Below, piece after piece: positions 42,925 through 51,054 of a stretch of 64,000 bases of DNA; the stretch's first letter is position 1; each line of letters starts with the position of its first letter. Both the position numbers and the translations under genes were made by a program. Source of the DNA: Streptomyces lucensis JCM 4490 (GTDB taxonomy: Bacteria; Actinomycetota; Actinomycetes; Streptomycetales; Streptomycetaceae); contig NZ_BMUE01000004.1 in NCBI RefSeq assembly GCF_014650035.1, positions 62,001 through 126,000 on the forward strand, given 5' to 3'. The notes under the pieces are model-generated. The model worked only from the letters and a program-made list of their open reading frames with translations, did no database searches and had not been told where the DNA came from.

Positions 42925-44154
42925 TTACCAGGTCACGGGGAGTTCCAGCATCCCCTGGATCGTGTCGCCGGGTTTGCAGGGGATCTCCTCGGCCGGGGCG
43001 GCCAGCCGCAGCCCGGGCAGCCGCGTCAGCAGACCGCCGAGGGCGATCTCCAGTTCCACGCGGGCCAGGTTCTGTCCCAGGCACTGGTGGATGCCGAAGC
43101 CGAACGCCACGTGGTGGCGGGCCGGGCGGCGGAAGTCCAGGGTGTCGGGGTCCTCGTACCGGGTCGTGTCGCGGTTGACCAGCGAGGTCGCGAAGAGCAC
43201 GCCGTCGCCGGCCCGGATCGTGGTGCCCTCGACCTCGATGTCCCGCAGGGCGACGCGCTGCAGGCCGTCGGCGATGGACAGCATCCGCATCAGTTCCTCG
43301 ACGGCGGCGGGCAGCAGCGCCGGATCGGCGCGCAGCTCGGCCAGCCGGTCCGGGTGCCCCAGCAGCGTGAAGGTGCCGAGGGAGATCATGTTGGCGGTCG
43401 TCTCATGGCCCGCGACCAGCAGGATGAGGGCCAGCGAGACGAGTTCGGCGCGGTCCACCGTGCCGTCGCGCAGCTGGTGGTGGACGAGTTCGTCGAGGAT
43501 GCCGTCTCCGGGTCCGGCCTGCCCGGCCTTCTCGTCGATCAGCCCGCCGAGGTACCGCTCCAGCCGGTCGCGGGCGTTCGTCGTGTCGTCGGCGGTCGGG
43601 CCGCGCAGCAACCTGCGGGACTGCTCCTCGAAGAACTCGTGGTCGGTGTACGGCACGCCGAGCAGGTCGCAGATCACCATCGACGGCACGGGCAGTGCGA
43701 ATGCGGAGACCAGCTCGGCGGGCGGGCCCTGGGCGGTCATCGCGTCCAGCAGTCCGTCCACGACGCGCTGGATCGCGGGCCGCAGCGCGGCCGCGCGCTT
43801 GACGGTGAAGGACGGGATCATCATGCGCCGCTGCCGGTTGTGTTCGGGATCGTCCACCCCGAGCAGGGCCACCCGGCGGTCGCGGACGGCGGCGAAGCGG
43901 GGCGTGGGCGAGGGGAAGCCGGGGCGGCGGCGGTCGGTGGACAGGCGGGGGTCGGCGAGCAGGGCCCGGGCGGTGGCGTGGGCGGTGACCAGCCACACCT
44001 CCCGGCCGTCGTAGAGGGTGACGCGGGACAGTGGCCGCCCGTCGCGCAGCGGTGCGTATCCGGCGGGCGGGTGGTAGGGGCAGGTGCGGTCCTGCGGGAA
44101 GGCGACGGGGCCGGCCTGGGCCGCCGGGCCGCCGATGTCCGTCAGTTCCGTCAT
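42925..44154 (-). CDS. cytochrome P450 (CYP105-like)
   Basis: A 409-residue soluble P450 with helix I LVAGHETTANM, ExxR in EELMR and the haem loop FGFGIHQCLGQNLAR. The N-terminal FPQDRTCPYHPP and the overall form resemble the CYP105 family, enzymes of broad substrate range that are often inducible by xenobiotics. GAGG precedes the ATG. It is followed directly by its ferredoxin. A 19-base palindrome lies 45-63 bases upstream of the start, a good place for a repressor. Confidence 0.95.
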   Translation of the reverse strand: MTELTDIGGPAAQAGPVAFPQDRTCPYHPPAGYAPLRDGRPLSRVTLYDGREVWLVTAHATARALLADPRLSTDRRRPGFPSPTPRFAAVRDRRVALLGVDDPEHNRQRRMMIPSFTVKRAAALRPAIQRVVDGLLDAMTAQGPPAELVSAFALPVPSMVICDLLGVPYTDHEFFEEQSRRLLRGPTADDTTNARDRLERYLGGLIDEKAGQAGPGDGILDELVHHQLRDGTVDRAELVSLALILLVAGHETTANMISLGTFTLLGHPDRLAELRADPALLPAAVEELMRMLSIADGLQRVALRDIEVEGTTIRAGDGVLFATSLVNRDTTRYEDPDTLDFRRPARHHVAFGFGIHQCLGQNLARVELEIALGGLLTRLPGLRLAAPAEEIPCKPGDTIQGMLELPVTW

Positions 44155-44198
44155 GGGAAGACCTCGCAGACGAAGAGGTGCGTCGTGCCGATCTTTAT

Positions 44199-44217
44199 TA
44201 GATGCCCCAGGCATCTA
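44199..44217. promoter_or_regulatory. palindromic candidate operator upstream of the P450-ferredoxin genes
   Basis: TAGATGCC and GGCATCTA are perfect 8-base complements with a 3-base centre. Read toward the P450, the palindrome runs straight into the AT-rich TAATAAAGAT, a likely -10 region, so a bound repressor would block the promoter. No repressor gene is adjacent. Confidence 0.6.
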
Positions 44218-44315
44218 TGAGGCGACGGCAAGTTCGGCCACTTCGGCGATCCGCCCGATGTGGCCGAAGTGCGCGGGGTGCGGCGGGCGGGAACCGGCCG
44301 CGGCCGGCGGCCCGG

Positions 44316-44774
44316 TCAGGGCTGCCGCGAGGGCCCGGCGCCGGGCGCGAAGGCGCGGGCGACGGCGAGGCTGTCCTCGTAGACATGATGCCGCACGACC
44401 AGGCCGTCGCGGACGGTGAGGTGGAGGGCGAAGCGGGCCGTGTAGGCGCGGCCGGTCGGTGCGGCCGTCTGCCGTATGACGCCGAGCACGACCGCGTCCT
44501 CGCCGTCGACCAGGACGTGTTCGACGCTCGTGTCCGCCTTTTCCGGCACGTGGTGGGCCGCCAGCTCGCGGTAGTGGGCGGCGGCGTCGGCGCGGGTGGA
44601 GCGGTGCCGGATCCACGGGGTGGCGGCGCGCCCGTGCTCCTCCTGCGGCCAGTCGAGCCGCCAGTCGCATCCGTCCGCGTACAGCTCGGCGATCCGGTCC
44701 GGGTCGCCCCGGCCGATCCGGCCGAGGAGTTCCTGAACGGTGGCGCGCGTCGAGGGGGTGTGGTCGGCCTGCAT
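44316..44774 (-). CDS. NTF2-like/SnoaL-type ketosteroid-isomerase-fold protein
   Basis: A 152-residue cone-shaped NTF2-fold protein, with helices [23 protein letters not shown] then DWRLDWP and the late [14 protein letters not shown]. Such proteins are isomerases, cyclases, or simply ligand-binding. ATG at 44774 follows GGGAGT. It is upstream of the P450 on the same strand (161 bases apart) and divergent from a deazaflavin nitroreductase gene. Confidence 0.8.
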   Translation of the reverse strand: MQADHTPSTRATVQELLGRIGRGDPDRIAELYADGCDWRLDWPQEEHGRAATPWIRHRSTRADAAAHYRELAAHHVPEKADTSVEHVLVDGEDAVVLGVIRQTAAPTGRAYTARFALHLTVRDGLVVRHHVYEDSLAVARAFAPGAGPSRQP

Positions 44775-44961
44775 GTGCGACTCCCGGGAGTGGTGTTCGG
44801 GCAGGTGCCGATCACTGTGCCGCGGACCCGGCGGGGGCGCGATTACCCGTGAGGTAGGCGACGCATCGGCCGCGGCGATCGGAGGTACGGATGATTCGTG
44901 CGGACACCGGTGTTCCAGGCCGGTGACGGACAGCCGTTGGACGGACGAAGGAGACGGATCC

Positions 44962-45411
44962 ATGCCTCTTGAGGGCGAGTACGAACCCAGCCCGGAACAG
45001 TGGGTGCGCGAGCAGGTCGAGCTGTACGAGAGCTCCGGCGGGACGAAGGGGACCACGCTGCGCGACACGGGCCTGCCGGTGATCGTGCTGACCACCCGCG
45101 GCGCACGGAGCGGGAAGATCCGCAAGACGCCGCTGATGCGGGTGGAGCACGACGGCGCGTACGCGGTGGTCGCCTCGCAGGGCGGGGCGCCCAGGCACCC
45201 GGTCTGGTACTTCAACGTCAGGAGCGAGCCGCACGTCGAACTCCAGGACGGTCCGGTGAGGCGGGACATGCGGGCCCGCGAGGTGACCGGCCCGGAGAAG
45301 GACGCGTGGTGGGAGCGTGCCGTCGCCGCGTTCCCGCCGTACGCCGAGTACCAGGAGAAGACGTCGCGGGAGATCCCCGTGTTCGTGCTGGAGCCCCTCG
45401 ACGGGAGCTGA
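44962..45411 (+). CDS. deazaflavin (F420)-dependent nitroreductase family protein
   Basis: A 149-residue split-beta-barrel protein. [33 protein letters not shown] begins with the F420-binding pattern of Ddn-type enzymes, and [13 protein letters not shown] follows as usual. It should use reduced F420 to reduce quinones or nitro compounds. ATG at 44962 follows AAGGAG at eight bases. It neighbours a P450 and a glutathionyl-type reductase, which fits a detoxification role. Confidence 0.9.
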   Translation: MPLEGEYEPSPEQWVREQVELYESSGGTKGTTLRDTGLPVIVLTTRGARSGKIRKTPLMRVEHDGAYAVVASQGGAPRHPVWYFNVRSEPHVELQDGPVRRDMRAREVTGPEKDAWWERAVAAFPPYAEYQEKTSREIPVFVLEPLDGS

Positions 45412-45491
45412 GTTCCGGCCCGGAACCGGCGGCTTCTGGAAAAATCCGATCCCGTCAGGTGTGAACGGGGTTCCGGGCGGGCACTCGTGCG

Positions 45492-46589
45492 TCAGGCCCC
45501 GCCGCGCTCCCCCGTCGCGGCGGGGCTTTCGTCTGCCTCGCCGGCCCGGCGGTCCGTGACGTCCAGGAAGATCTGGTCGGCGGCCGGGAAGGTCCGGGCC
45601 AGGGACCGCTTGACGCGTACGGCGACCTCTTCCACCCGCTCGCTGTCCAGGCCCGGGGCCAGGTCGATCCGGGCGGCCACCAGCGTGGAGTCGAGGCCCA
45701 TCTTCATCGTGAACAGCGCCTCCACGCTGTCGATCTCCGGCTGTGCCCGGAGCAGCGACCGGATCCTCGCGCTCTGCTCCGGGTCGGCGGCCTCGCCGAT
45801 GAGCTGGTCGCGGGCGTCGCGGCCGAGCCGGTAGGCGACGTACACCAGCAGGACGCCGATCGCCAGTGAGGCGGACGCCTCCCAGACCACCTGTCCGGTG
45901 ACCATGTGCAGGGCCATCCCGATGAGGGCGAGGGTCACACCGAGCACCGCCGTGCCGTCCTCGGCGACCACCGTGCGCAGTGCCGGGTCGCGCAGTCCGG
46001 CGAGGCCGCCCTGCCGGCGCACCTGGTGCAGGGCGCGCAGCAGCGAGACGCCCTCGGCGACGAGGGCCACGCCCAGCACGATCAGGCCGGCCACATAGCC
46101 GCTCAGCTCCTCCTCCGCGCCCTGGCGCAGCGCCTCGAAGCCCTGGAAGAAGGAGAAGCAGCCGCCCATGACGAAGATGCCGACGGCGGCGAGGAGCGAC
46201 CAGAAGAAGCGTTCCTTGCCGTAGCCGAAGGGGTGCCGCCGGTCGGCCGGGCGGCGGCTGCGGCGCAGCGCGGCGAGCAGGAAGACCTCGTTGAGGCTGT
46301 CGGCGACGGAGTGCGCGGCCTCCGACAGCAGCGCGGGCGAGCCCGCGAGAACCCCTCCCACGCCCTTGGCGACGGCGATCACCAGGTTGGCCGCCAGTGC
46401 CACCAGGACGGTGACCTTGGTGTGCCGGTCGGGGGAGCCCCCGCCGTGCCCGTCACTCGTCCGGCCAGGGGCGCGGGGTGCCGCCCCTTGCCCTCCGTCG
46501 TCGCTCGCCGCCGGCGCGCGGGTGTGTGCCACGCCGCTTTCCCCGGCCGTCCGTTCGGCCGTCTCCCGTTCCGAGGATGTCCCGCTCAT
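45492..46589 (-). CDS. cation diffusion facilitator (CDF) family efflux protein
   Basis: A 365-residue CDF transporter: a hydrophilic N-terminus of about 55 residues, six membrane helices starting TVLVALAANLVIAVAKG, the metal-site helix SEAAHSVADSLNEVFLL with HSVAD, and HPFGYGKERFFWSLL. A cytoplasmic C-terminal metal-binding-type domain follows. It exports Zn2+, Fe2+ or another divalent metal in exchange for protons. The last codons are part of a strong hairpin that probably terminates the convergent gene. Confidence 0.92.
   Translation of the reverse strand: MSGTSSERETAERTAGESGVAHTRAPAASDDGGQGAAPRAPGRTSDGHGGGSPDRHTKVTVLVALAANLVIAVAKGVGGVLAGSPALLSEAAHSVADSLNEVFLLAALRRSRRPADRRHPFGYGKERFFWSLLAAVGIFVMGGCFSFFQGFEALRQGAEEELSGYVAGLIVLGVALVAEGVSLLRALHQVRRQGGLAGLRDPALRTVVAEDGTAVLGVTLALIGMALHMVTGQVVWEASASLAIGVLLVYVAYRLGRDARDQLIGEAADPEQSARIRSLLRAQPEIDSVEALFTMKMGLDSTLVAARIDLAPGLDSERVEEVAVRVKRSLARTFPAADQIFLDVTDRRAGEADESPAATGERGGA
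45496..45526 (+). terminator. hairpin terminator overlapping the 3' end of the convergent efflux gene
   Basis: GCCCCGCCGCG and CGCGGCGGGGC form a perfect 11-base stem with a 9-base loop, followed by TTTC. It lies 85 bases after the nitroreductase stop but inside the last codons of the minus-strand efflux gene. Confidence 0.7.
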
Positions 46590-46687
46590 GGCCGCCGACT
46601 GCCCCCGACGGTGCGGATCACACCGTGCCGTCGGCGGAAAACGGGGAACGCGTTGCGCTTGAGGACCCCGGACGGCGAGGAGGAGCC

Positions 46688-47704
46688 ATGGGCGGCGACG
46701 GCAACCGTTCCTACGGTCACAAGAAGTTCAGCCGCTCCAGAAGTCACTTCGCGGACCGGATCACCGCGGACGGACGGGACGGCTGGCCGGTGACGGCGGG
46801 CCGCTACCGGCTGGTGGTCTCCCGCGCCTGTCCCTGGGCGAGCCGTGCGGTGATCTCGCGCCGGCTGCTCGGTCTGGAGGACGCCCTGCCGATGGCGGTG
46901 GCCGACCCGGTCCAGGACGACCGCAGCTGGCGGTTCACCCTGGACCCTGACGGCCGGGACCCCGTGCTCGGCATCCGGTACCTGAGCGAGGCCTACGACC
47001 GCCGGGAGTCGGGCTACCCGGGCGGCGTGAGCGTCCCCGCGGTCGTGGACGTCCCCAGTGGGCGGCTGGTCACCAACGACTACCAGCGGCTCACCCTGGA
47101 CCTGGCGACCGAGTGGACGGCCCTGCACCGCCCCGGTGCGCCCGATCTGTACCCGGCGGACCGGCGCGAGGAGATCGACGAGGTGATGGCCGGGGTGTAC
47201 CGGGACGTGAACAACGGCGTGTACCGGGCCGGGTTCGCCACGGGCCAGGAGGAGTACGAGGAGGCGTGCACCGCGGTGTTCCGGCGGCTGGAGCTGCTCG
47301 CGGAGCGGCTGACGGCGCAGCGGTACCTGGTCGGTGACACCCTCACCGAGGCGGACGTCCGGCTGTTCACCACGCTGGTCCGGTTCGACGCCGTCTACCA
47401 CGGCCACTTCAAGTGCAACCGCTGGAAGCTGGCCGAGAACCCGGTGCTGTGGGCGTACGCCAGGGACCTGTTCCAGACGCCCGGCTTCGGCGACACCGTC
47501 GACTTCGACCACATCAAGCGGCACTACTACCAGGTGCACACCGGCATCAATCCCACCGGCATCGTCCCGCTGGGCCCCGATCTGGACGGGTGGCTGAGTC
47601 CGCATCGGCGCGAGGAACTGGGCGGCCGGCCGTTCGGCGGCGGCACCCCGCCGGGGCCGGTGCCTCCGGGCGAACGGGTGGCCGCGCGCGGACGCCCCGC
47701 ATGA
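46688..47704 (+). CDS. glutathionyl-hydroquinone reductase-type GST (Xi class)
   Basis: A 338-residue thioredoxin-fold/GST-helical protein. The active site is ACPWASR, the CPW(A/C)xR motif of Xi-class enzymes, and the C-terminal segments RFDAVYHGHFKCNR and HYYQVHTGINPTGIVP are diagnostic. It would reduce S-conjugated hydroquinones, in this phylum probably with mycothiol rather than glutathione. ATG at 46688 follows GAGGAGG. It is divergent from the cation-efflux gene, and the small DUF4235 gene follows. Confidence 0.92.
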   Translation: MGGDGNRSYGHKKFSRSRSHFADRITADGRDGWPVTAGRYRLVVSRACPWASRAVISRRLLGLEDALPMAVADPVQDDRSWRFTLDPDGRDPVLGIRYLSEAYDRRESGYPGGVSVPAVVDVPSGRLVTNDYQRLTLDLATEWTALHRPGAPDLYPADRREEIDEVMAGVYRDVNNGVYRAGFATGQEEYEEACTAVFRRLELLAERLTAQRYLVGDTLTEADVRLFTTLVRFDAVYHGHFKCNRWKLAENPVLWAYARDLFQTPGFGDTVDFDHIKRHYYQVHTGINPTGIVPLGPDLDGWLSPHRREELGGRPFGGGTPPGPVPPGERVAARGRPA

Positions 47705-47732
47705 GGTCCGCGTGACGAGGAAGGAGTCAGAC

Positions 47733-48035
47733 ATGGCCAAGAACAAGAAGAAGAAGCTCCCGCTCGTCTACCAGCCGGTCGGTTTCGTGCTCAGCTGGGC
47801 GGGCGGCGCACTGGCCGGCATGGCCTTCCGCAAGGCGTGGATGGCGATCCGGCACGAGGAGGACGCGCCCGACGCCCTGGACCCGGACCGCGGCTGGGGA
47901 GAGATCCTCCTGGCCGCGGCGGTCCAGGGCGCGATCTTCGCGGTGGTGCGCAGTGCCGTGGACCGCACGGGCGCCAAGGCCATCGCGCGGTCCACGGGTG
48001 TCTGGCCGGCGAGCGAGAAGGGCGGCCGGGACTGA
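47733..48035 (+). CDS. DUF4235 small membrane protein
   Basis: A 100-residue protein with a lysine-rich start (MAKNKKKKLPLVYQPVG) and two hydrophobic helices (about 18-35 and 60-78), matching DUF4235. No function is known. GAGGAAGGAG precedes the ATG. It is 28 bases behind the GST gene and probably co-transcribed with it. Confidence 0.85.
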   Translation: MAKNKKKKLPLVYQPVGFVLSWAGGALAGMAFRKAWMAIRHEEDAPDALDPDRGWGEILLAAAVQGAIFAVVRSAVDRTGAKAIARSTGVWPASEKGGRD

Positions 48036-48071
48036 TGCTCCGCGTCCTGCGGGGCCCGTCCCGCACGGGCC

Positions 48072-48464
48072 TCAGCCCTGCTTGGGCGCCCTCGTCGGGA
48101 CCAGGCGCAGGGTGAAGGAGTGCCCGGCGGGGTCGGCGTACCCGCGTTCCTCGTACGGCCCCGCCGGGTCCCTCGTCTCCAGGGGCCGCCCGCCGAGCCC
48201 CACGATCCGGCGCTCGGCCTCGTCCAGGTCGTCGACCAGGAACTCCAGGTGGGCCTGGAGCGAGTTCTCCGGGCGCGGCCAGCTGGGCGGGGTCGCGTTG
48301 ACGTCCCGGCGGAAGGCCAGCCGGACCCCGTCGGCGCCGCGGATCTCCACGAGGTTGGCGGACGCGTCCGTCTGTTCGCCCTCCAGCAACTCCTTGTAGA
48401 AGGCGGCGAGTTTCTCCGGCTCGGCGCAGTCCAGTACGACCACGCCCGCTTTGACCAGTGTCAT
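48072..48464 (-). CDS. VOC (glyoxalase/bleomycin-resistance-like) family protein
   Basis: A 130-residue vicinal-oxygen-chelate protein made of two beta-alpha-beta-beta-beta modules, from VVVLDCAEPEKLAAFYKELL to HLEFLVDDLDEAERRIVGLGGRP and GYADPAGHSFTLRL. It probably binds a metal or a hydrophobic ligand; the reaction is unknown. It follows the PPOX gene after 51 bases on the same strand. Confidence 0.88.
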   Translation of the reverse strand: MTLVKAGVVVLDCAEPEKLAAFYKELLEGEQTDASANLVEIRGADGVRLAFRRDVNATPPSWPRPENSLQAHLEFLVDDLDEAERRIVGLGGRPLETRDPAGPYEERGYADPAGHSFTLRLVPTRAPKQG

Positions 48465-48515
48465 GCTTCCTCCCGGGGTTCTCCTTTCAGCTGCGGATAT
48501 CCCGGGCCGCCGGAT

Positions 48516-48980
48516 TCAGTCGGCGAGCAGCCACCGCCCGTCGCGCATCAACTCCCGCCCCCGCAGCTCGTTCTCCTCGCGCCAGGCCTGGACGCGCCGC
48601 GGAGTGACGTTGAAGTACAGATAGCGGGTGGCGAGCCGGCGGGGGTCGAAGCCGGTCTTCCCCGCGAACACCTCGGCGTCCTCCTCGGGCAGGTCCTCCG
48701 GGGTCACCGCCCGGACGGTGCCCTCGATCATGACGACGTCCCGGGTCGGGCCGATGCCGACGCGGGCGGTGCCGGTGGCCACGAGGTTGCGGCCGGTGGG
48801 GCTCTGAGCGGGAGTGGCGATCAGCAGCGTGGCGCCGTCCCACACGAAGGACAGCGGCACGAGGTGCGGGGCGCCGCCGTCGGGACCGGCGGTGGCGACC
48901 CAGGCGTCGACGTCGTGCTCCAGCCGGTGCAGGGTGTCCTTCTTGCGCTGTTCTGCGGTGCGGGCGGGCGCTGCGGTCAT
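48516..48980 (-). CDS. PPOX-class (FMN/F420-binding split-barrel) oxidoreductase
   Basis: A 154-residue split beta-barrel protein of the pyridoxamine-phosphate-oxidase-like superfamily. VDAWVATAGPDGGAPHLVPLSFVWDGATLLIAT is the usual opening, and TPRRVQAWREENEL is the C-terminal dimer and cofactor segment. It is probably F420- or FMN-dependent. ATG at 48980 follows AGGAGG at nine bases. It is likely in one transcript with the VOC gene. Confidence 0.87.
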   Translation of the reverse strand: MTAAPARTAEQRKKDTLHRLEHDVDAWVATAGPDGGAPHLVPLSFVWDGATLLIATPAQSPTGRNLVATGTARVGIGPTRDVVMIEGTVRAVTPEDLPEEDAEVFAGKTGFDPRRLATRYLYFNVTPRRVQAWREENELRGRELMRDGRWLLAD

Positions 48981-49121
48981 GGCGTACGGCCTCCTGGTCG
49001 CTGGTCGTCGATGCCCCGGGTGTGTCGCGCGGACGCCTCCAGTGTGACCGGGATTGATCGCCGCCGGGCCGGAACGCGACGAGGCGTGTCCGCCGGAGAT
49101 GACGGGCCGGCGCGGTTCCTC

Positions 49122-49156
49122 CTGGACAGGTGTCCCGTTATGCTGGACACCTGTCC
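49122..49156. promoter_or_regulatory. large palindromic operator over the DUF1304-TetR promoter
   Basis: TGGACAGGTGTCC (49122-49134) and GGACACCTGTCCA (49144-49156) are perfect 13-base complements around a 9-base centre. Each arm is itself a near-palindrome, GGACA-nn-TGTCC, so there are two stacked sites. The centre contains TATGCT (49138-49143), a likely -10 element. This is where an autoregulatory TetR repressor would bind, and one is encoded in the operon. Confidence 0.8.
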
Positions 49157-49178
49157 AAGAGAGTGAGGTCCGCCGGTC

Positions 49179-49541
49179 ATGGTGATCGTGGCGAACGTCC
49201 TGGTCGGCCTGGTGGCCGCCCTGCACGTGTACATCCTGGTGCTGGAGATGTTCCTGTGGCAGAGCAGGCCGGGGCGCGCGCTGCACGGGTTCGCCCCCGA
49301 GCTGGCCCGCGCGACGGCTCCGCTGGCCGCCAACCAGGGGCTCTACAACGGGTTCCTCGCGGCCGGCCTGGTAGGGGGGCTGGCCGCGGCGGACCCCACC
49401 GGGTTCGCCGCGCGGGTGTTCTTCCTGTCCTGCGTGGTGGTGGCGGGCGTCTTCGGGGCGGTCACCGCCAGTCGCCGCATCCTGTTCGCCCAGGCGCTGC
49501 CCGGCGCGCTGGCCCTGGCCGCGGTGCTGATCGCGCGATGA
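49179..49541 (+). CDS. DUF1304 small membrane protein
   Basis: A 120-residue protein with four hydrophobic helices. ALHVYILVLEMFLW and NQGLYNGFLAAGL are the conserved segments of DUF1304. The function is unknown. GTGAGG precedes the ATG. Its stop overlaps the start of the TetR gene (ATGA), so the two proteins are made together; the repressor probably controls this gene. Confidence 0.9.
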   Translation: MVIVANVLVGLVAALHVYILVLEMFLWQSRPGRALHGFAPELARATAPLAANQGLYNGFLAAGLVGGLAAADPTGFAARVFFLSCVVVAGVFGAVTASRRILFAQALPGALALAAVLIAR

Positions 49542-50143
49542 CCGGGACCCCGCCCGAGGCGCCGCGCGCCACGCCCGACGGCCCCCGCACCCCGCCCGAG
49601 GACGCGCGGGCCGCGCGCACCCGGGCCCGGCTGCGGCATGCGCTCCTCGCGGAGTGCGCCGAACGCCCCCTGGAACAGGTGGGCGTGGCCGCGCTGGTGC
49701 GCCGGGCAGGCGTCGGCCGGGCGACCTTCTACGTCCACTACGACGGCCTGGAGGCGCTCGCGGTCGACGCGTGCGCGGACGTCGTACGGCAGGCGGTGGA
49801 CGCGCTGCACGCCTGGCGCGGGCGCCCCGATCCGGTCGACGCCCCACCCGCGCTCCGGGAGTTCTTCGCGAGCCTCGCCCCGCACGCGGGCCTGTACCGC
49901 TCCCTGCTGTCCCCGGGTGGCGGGGGGCCGCTCGGCCGGGTCCTGCACCGGGACCTGCGGGCCCGCAGCCTGGCCGAGCGGGAGCTGGCGGGCGCCGCGG
50001 ACGCCCCCCTGGTCGCGTCGGCCGTGGCGGCGACCTTCGCGGGGGTGCTCGCCGACTGGCTGCACGGGCTGCTGGACGCCGGACCGGCCGAAGTGGCCGA
50101 CCAGGTGTGGCAGTTGCTGGTCGCCCTGCACCGCAGCCGGTGA
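49538..50143 (+). CDS. TetR-family transcriptional regulator
   Basis: A 201-residue regulator with an N-terminal helix-turn-helix (about 30-75, VAALVRRAGVGRATFYVHYDGLEAL) and a C-terminal ligand-binding helical domain. It overlaps the DUF1304 gene by four bases. The double palindrome upstream of that gene is the probable operator, so it should repress its own operon and release it on binding an unknown ligand. Confidence 0.93.
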   Translation: MTGTPPEAPRATPDGPRTPPEDARAARTRARLRHALLAECAERPLEQVGVAALVRRAGVGRATFYVHYDGLEALAVDACADVVRQAVDALHAWRGRPDPVDAPPALREFFASLAPHAGLYRSLLSPGGGGPLGRVLHRDLRARSLAERELAGAADAPLVASAVAATFAGVLADWLHGLLDAGPAEVADQVWQLLVALHRSR

Positions 50144-50148
50144 CCGGC

Positions 50149-50994
50149 TCAGTCGCAGCCGACGGCCTCCTTCAGCGCCGGCCACGCCTCCACGCCGCCT
50201 GCCGTGCGGACGTAGGCGGTCGCCCTGTCGTCCGTCAGCCACAGCCGCCGGCCGTCACGGTGGTACCCGGTGTCGCGGGCGCCGGCGGGGATGCGGACCC
50301 TGCCGCGGTACGGCGCCGTGAGCAGGCCGTCCCCGGCGAGCACGCCCGCGGGGTCGCGGGCGTAGGTGCGGTCGTCCAGGGTGAGGAACGAGGCGGACGC
50401 CCAGCCGCAGTGCTCGGATCCCGCGCTGCCGCTCAGCCTGCTCACGGGGACCCGGCGGCCCGCGCCGTCGGTCCAGATCTGCCAGCCGGTGGTGGCCGTG
50501 AAGCTCTCGGGCAGCTCGGCCGGGTCGCAGGAGGCGTCCGTCTCGGGGCCCCAACCGGGCCGGTCCTTCTGGTCCTTGGCCACCACGACGGCCACCTTGG
50601 TGCGGCCGCCCACGTCGTAGGAGTACAGGACCCGGTCCGCCTCCCTGCGCTCCACGCGGTAGCCGTGACCGGGCAGCTCCGGCTGGGACATGTCGAAGTA
50701 GAGGGCCAGCCCCTCCTCCGGTGTGTCACCGCCGTCGGAGGCGTTCCACCGGTCGGGTCCGGCGCCGTCGAAGATCTCCCCGTCGCACTCCAGCGCCCGG
50801 CCGGCGGCCCCGGCGGCCAGGCGCAGTGCCCGGGGCCCGCCGCCGTCGACGTTCCTGGTGGGCAGGTGCAGCGGACCGCTGTAGGGCGTCGCCGGCGGGG
50901 TTCCCTTCAGCACCAGGTCCGGCCGGTCGCCGTCGTCGCACCCCGCCACCGCCACAGCCGTCAGCACGGCCACCGTCACCAGCACTCTGCGCAT
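50149..50994 (-). CDS. lipoprotein of unknown function
   Basis: A 281-residue exported lipoprotein whose signal peptide ends in VAGC. The mature part has four cysteines (LECDG, ASCDP, EHCGW, VGCD) and no domain I recognise; repeated WTDG- and YDVGG-like strands suggest a beta fold. It is convergent with the TetR gene, with a five-base gap. No function is assigned. Confidence 0.75.
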   Translation of the reverse strand: MRRVLVTVAVLTAVAVAGCDDGDRPDLVLKGTPPATPYSGPLHLPTRNVDGGGPRALRLAAGAAGRALECDGEIFDGAGPDRWNASDGGDTPEEGLALYFDMSQPELPGHGYRVERREADRVLYSYDVGGRTKVAVVVAKDQKDRPGWGPETDASCDPAELPESFTATTGWQIWTDGAGRRVPVSRLSGSAGSEHCGWASASFLTLDDRTYARDPAGVLAGDGLLTAPYRGRVRIPAGARDTGYHRDGRRLWLTDDRATAYVRTAGGVEAWPALKEAVGCD

Positions 50995-51054
50995 CTCCGC
51001 CCCTGTTCTCCCGTGTCCTGTGCGGTCCTTCGACGCCGGGCCGGGGCGGAACGT

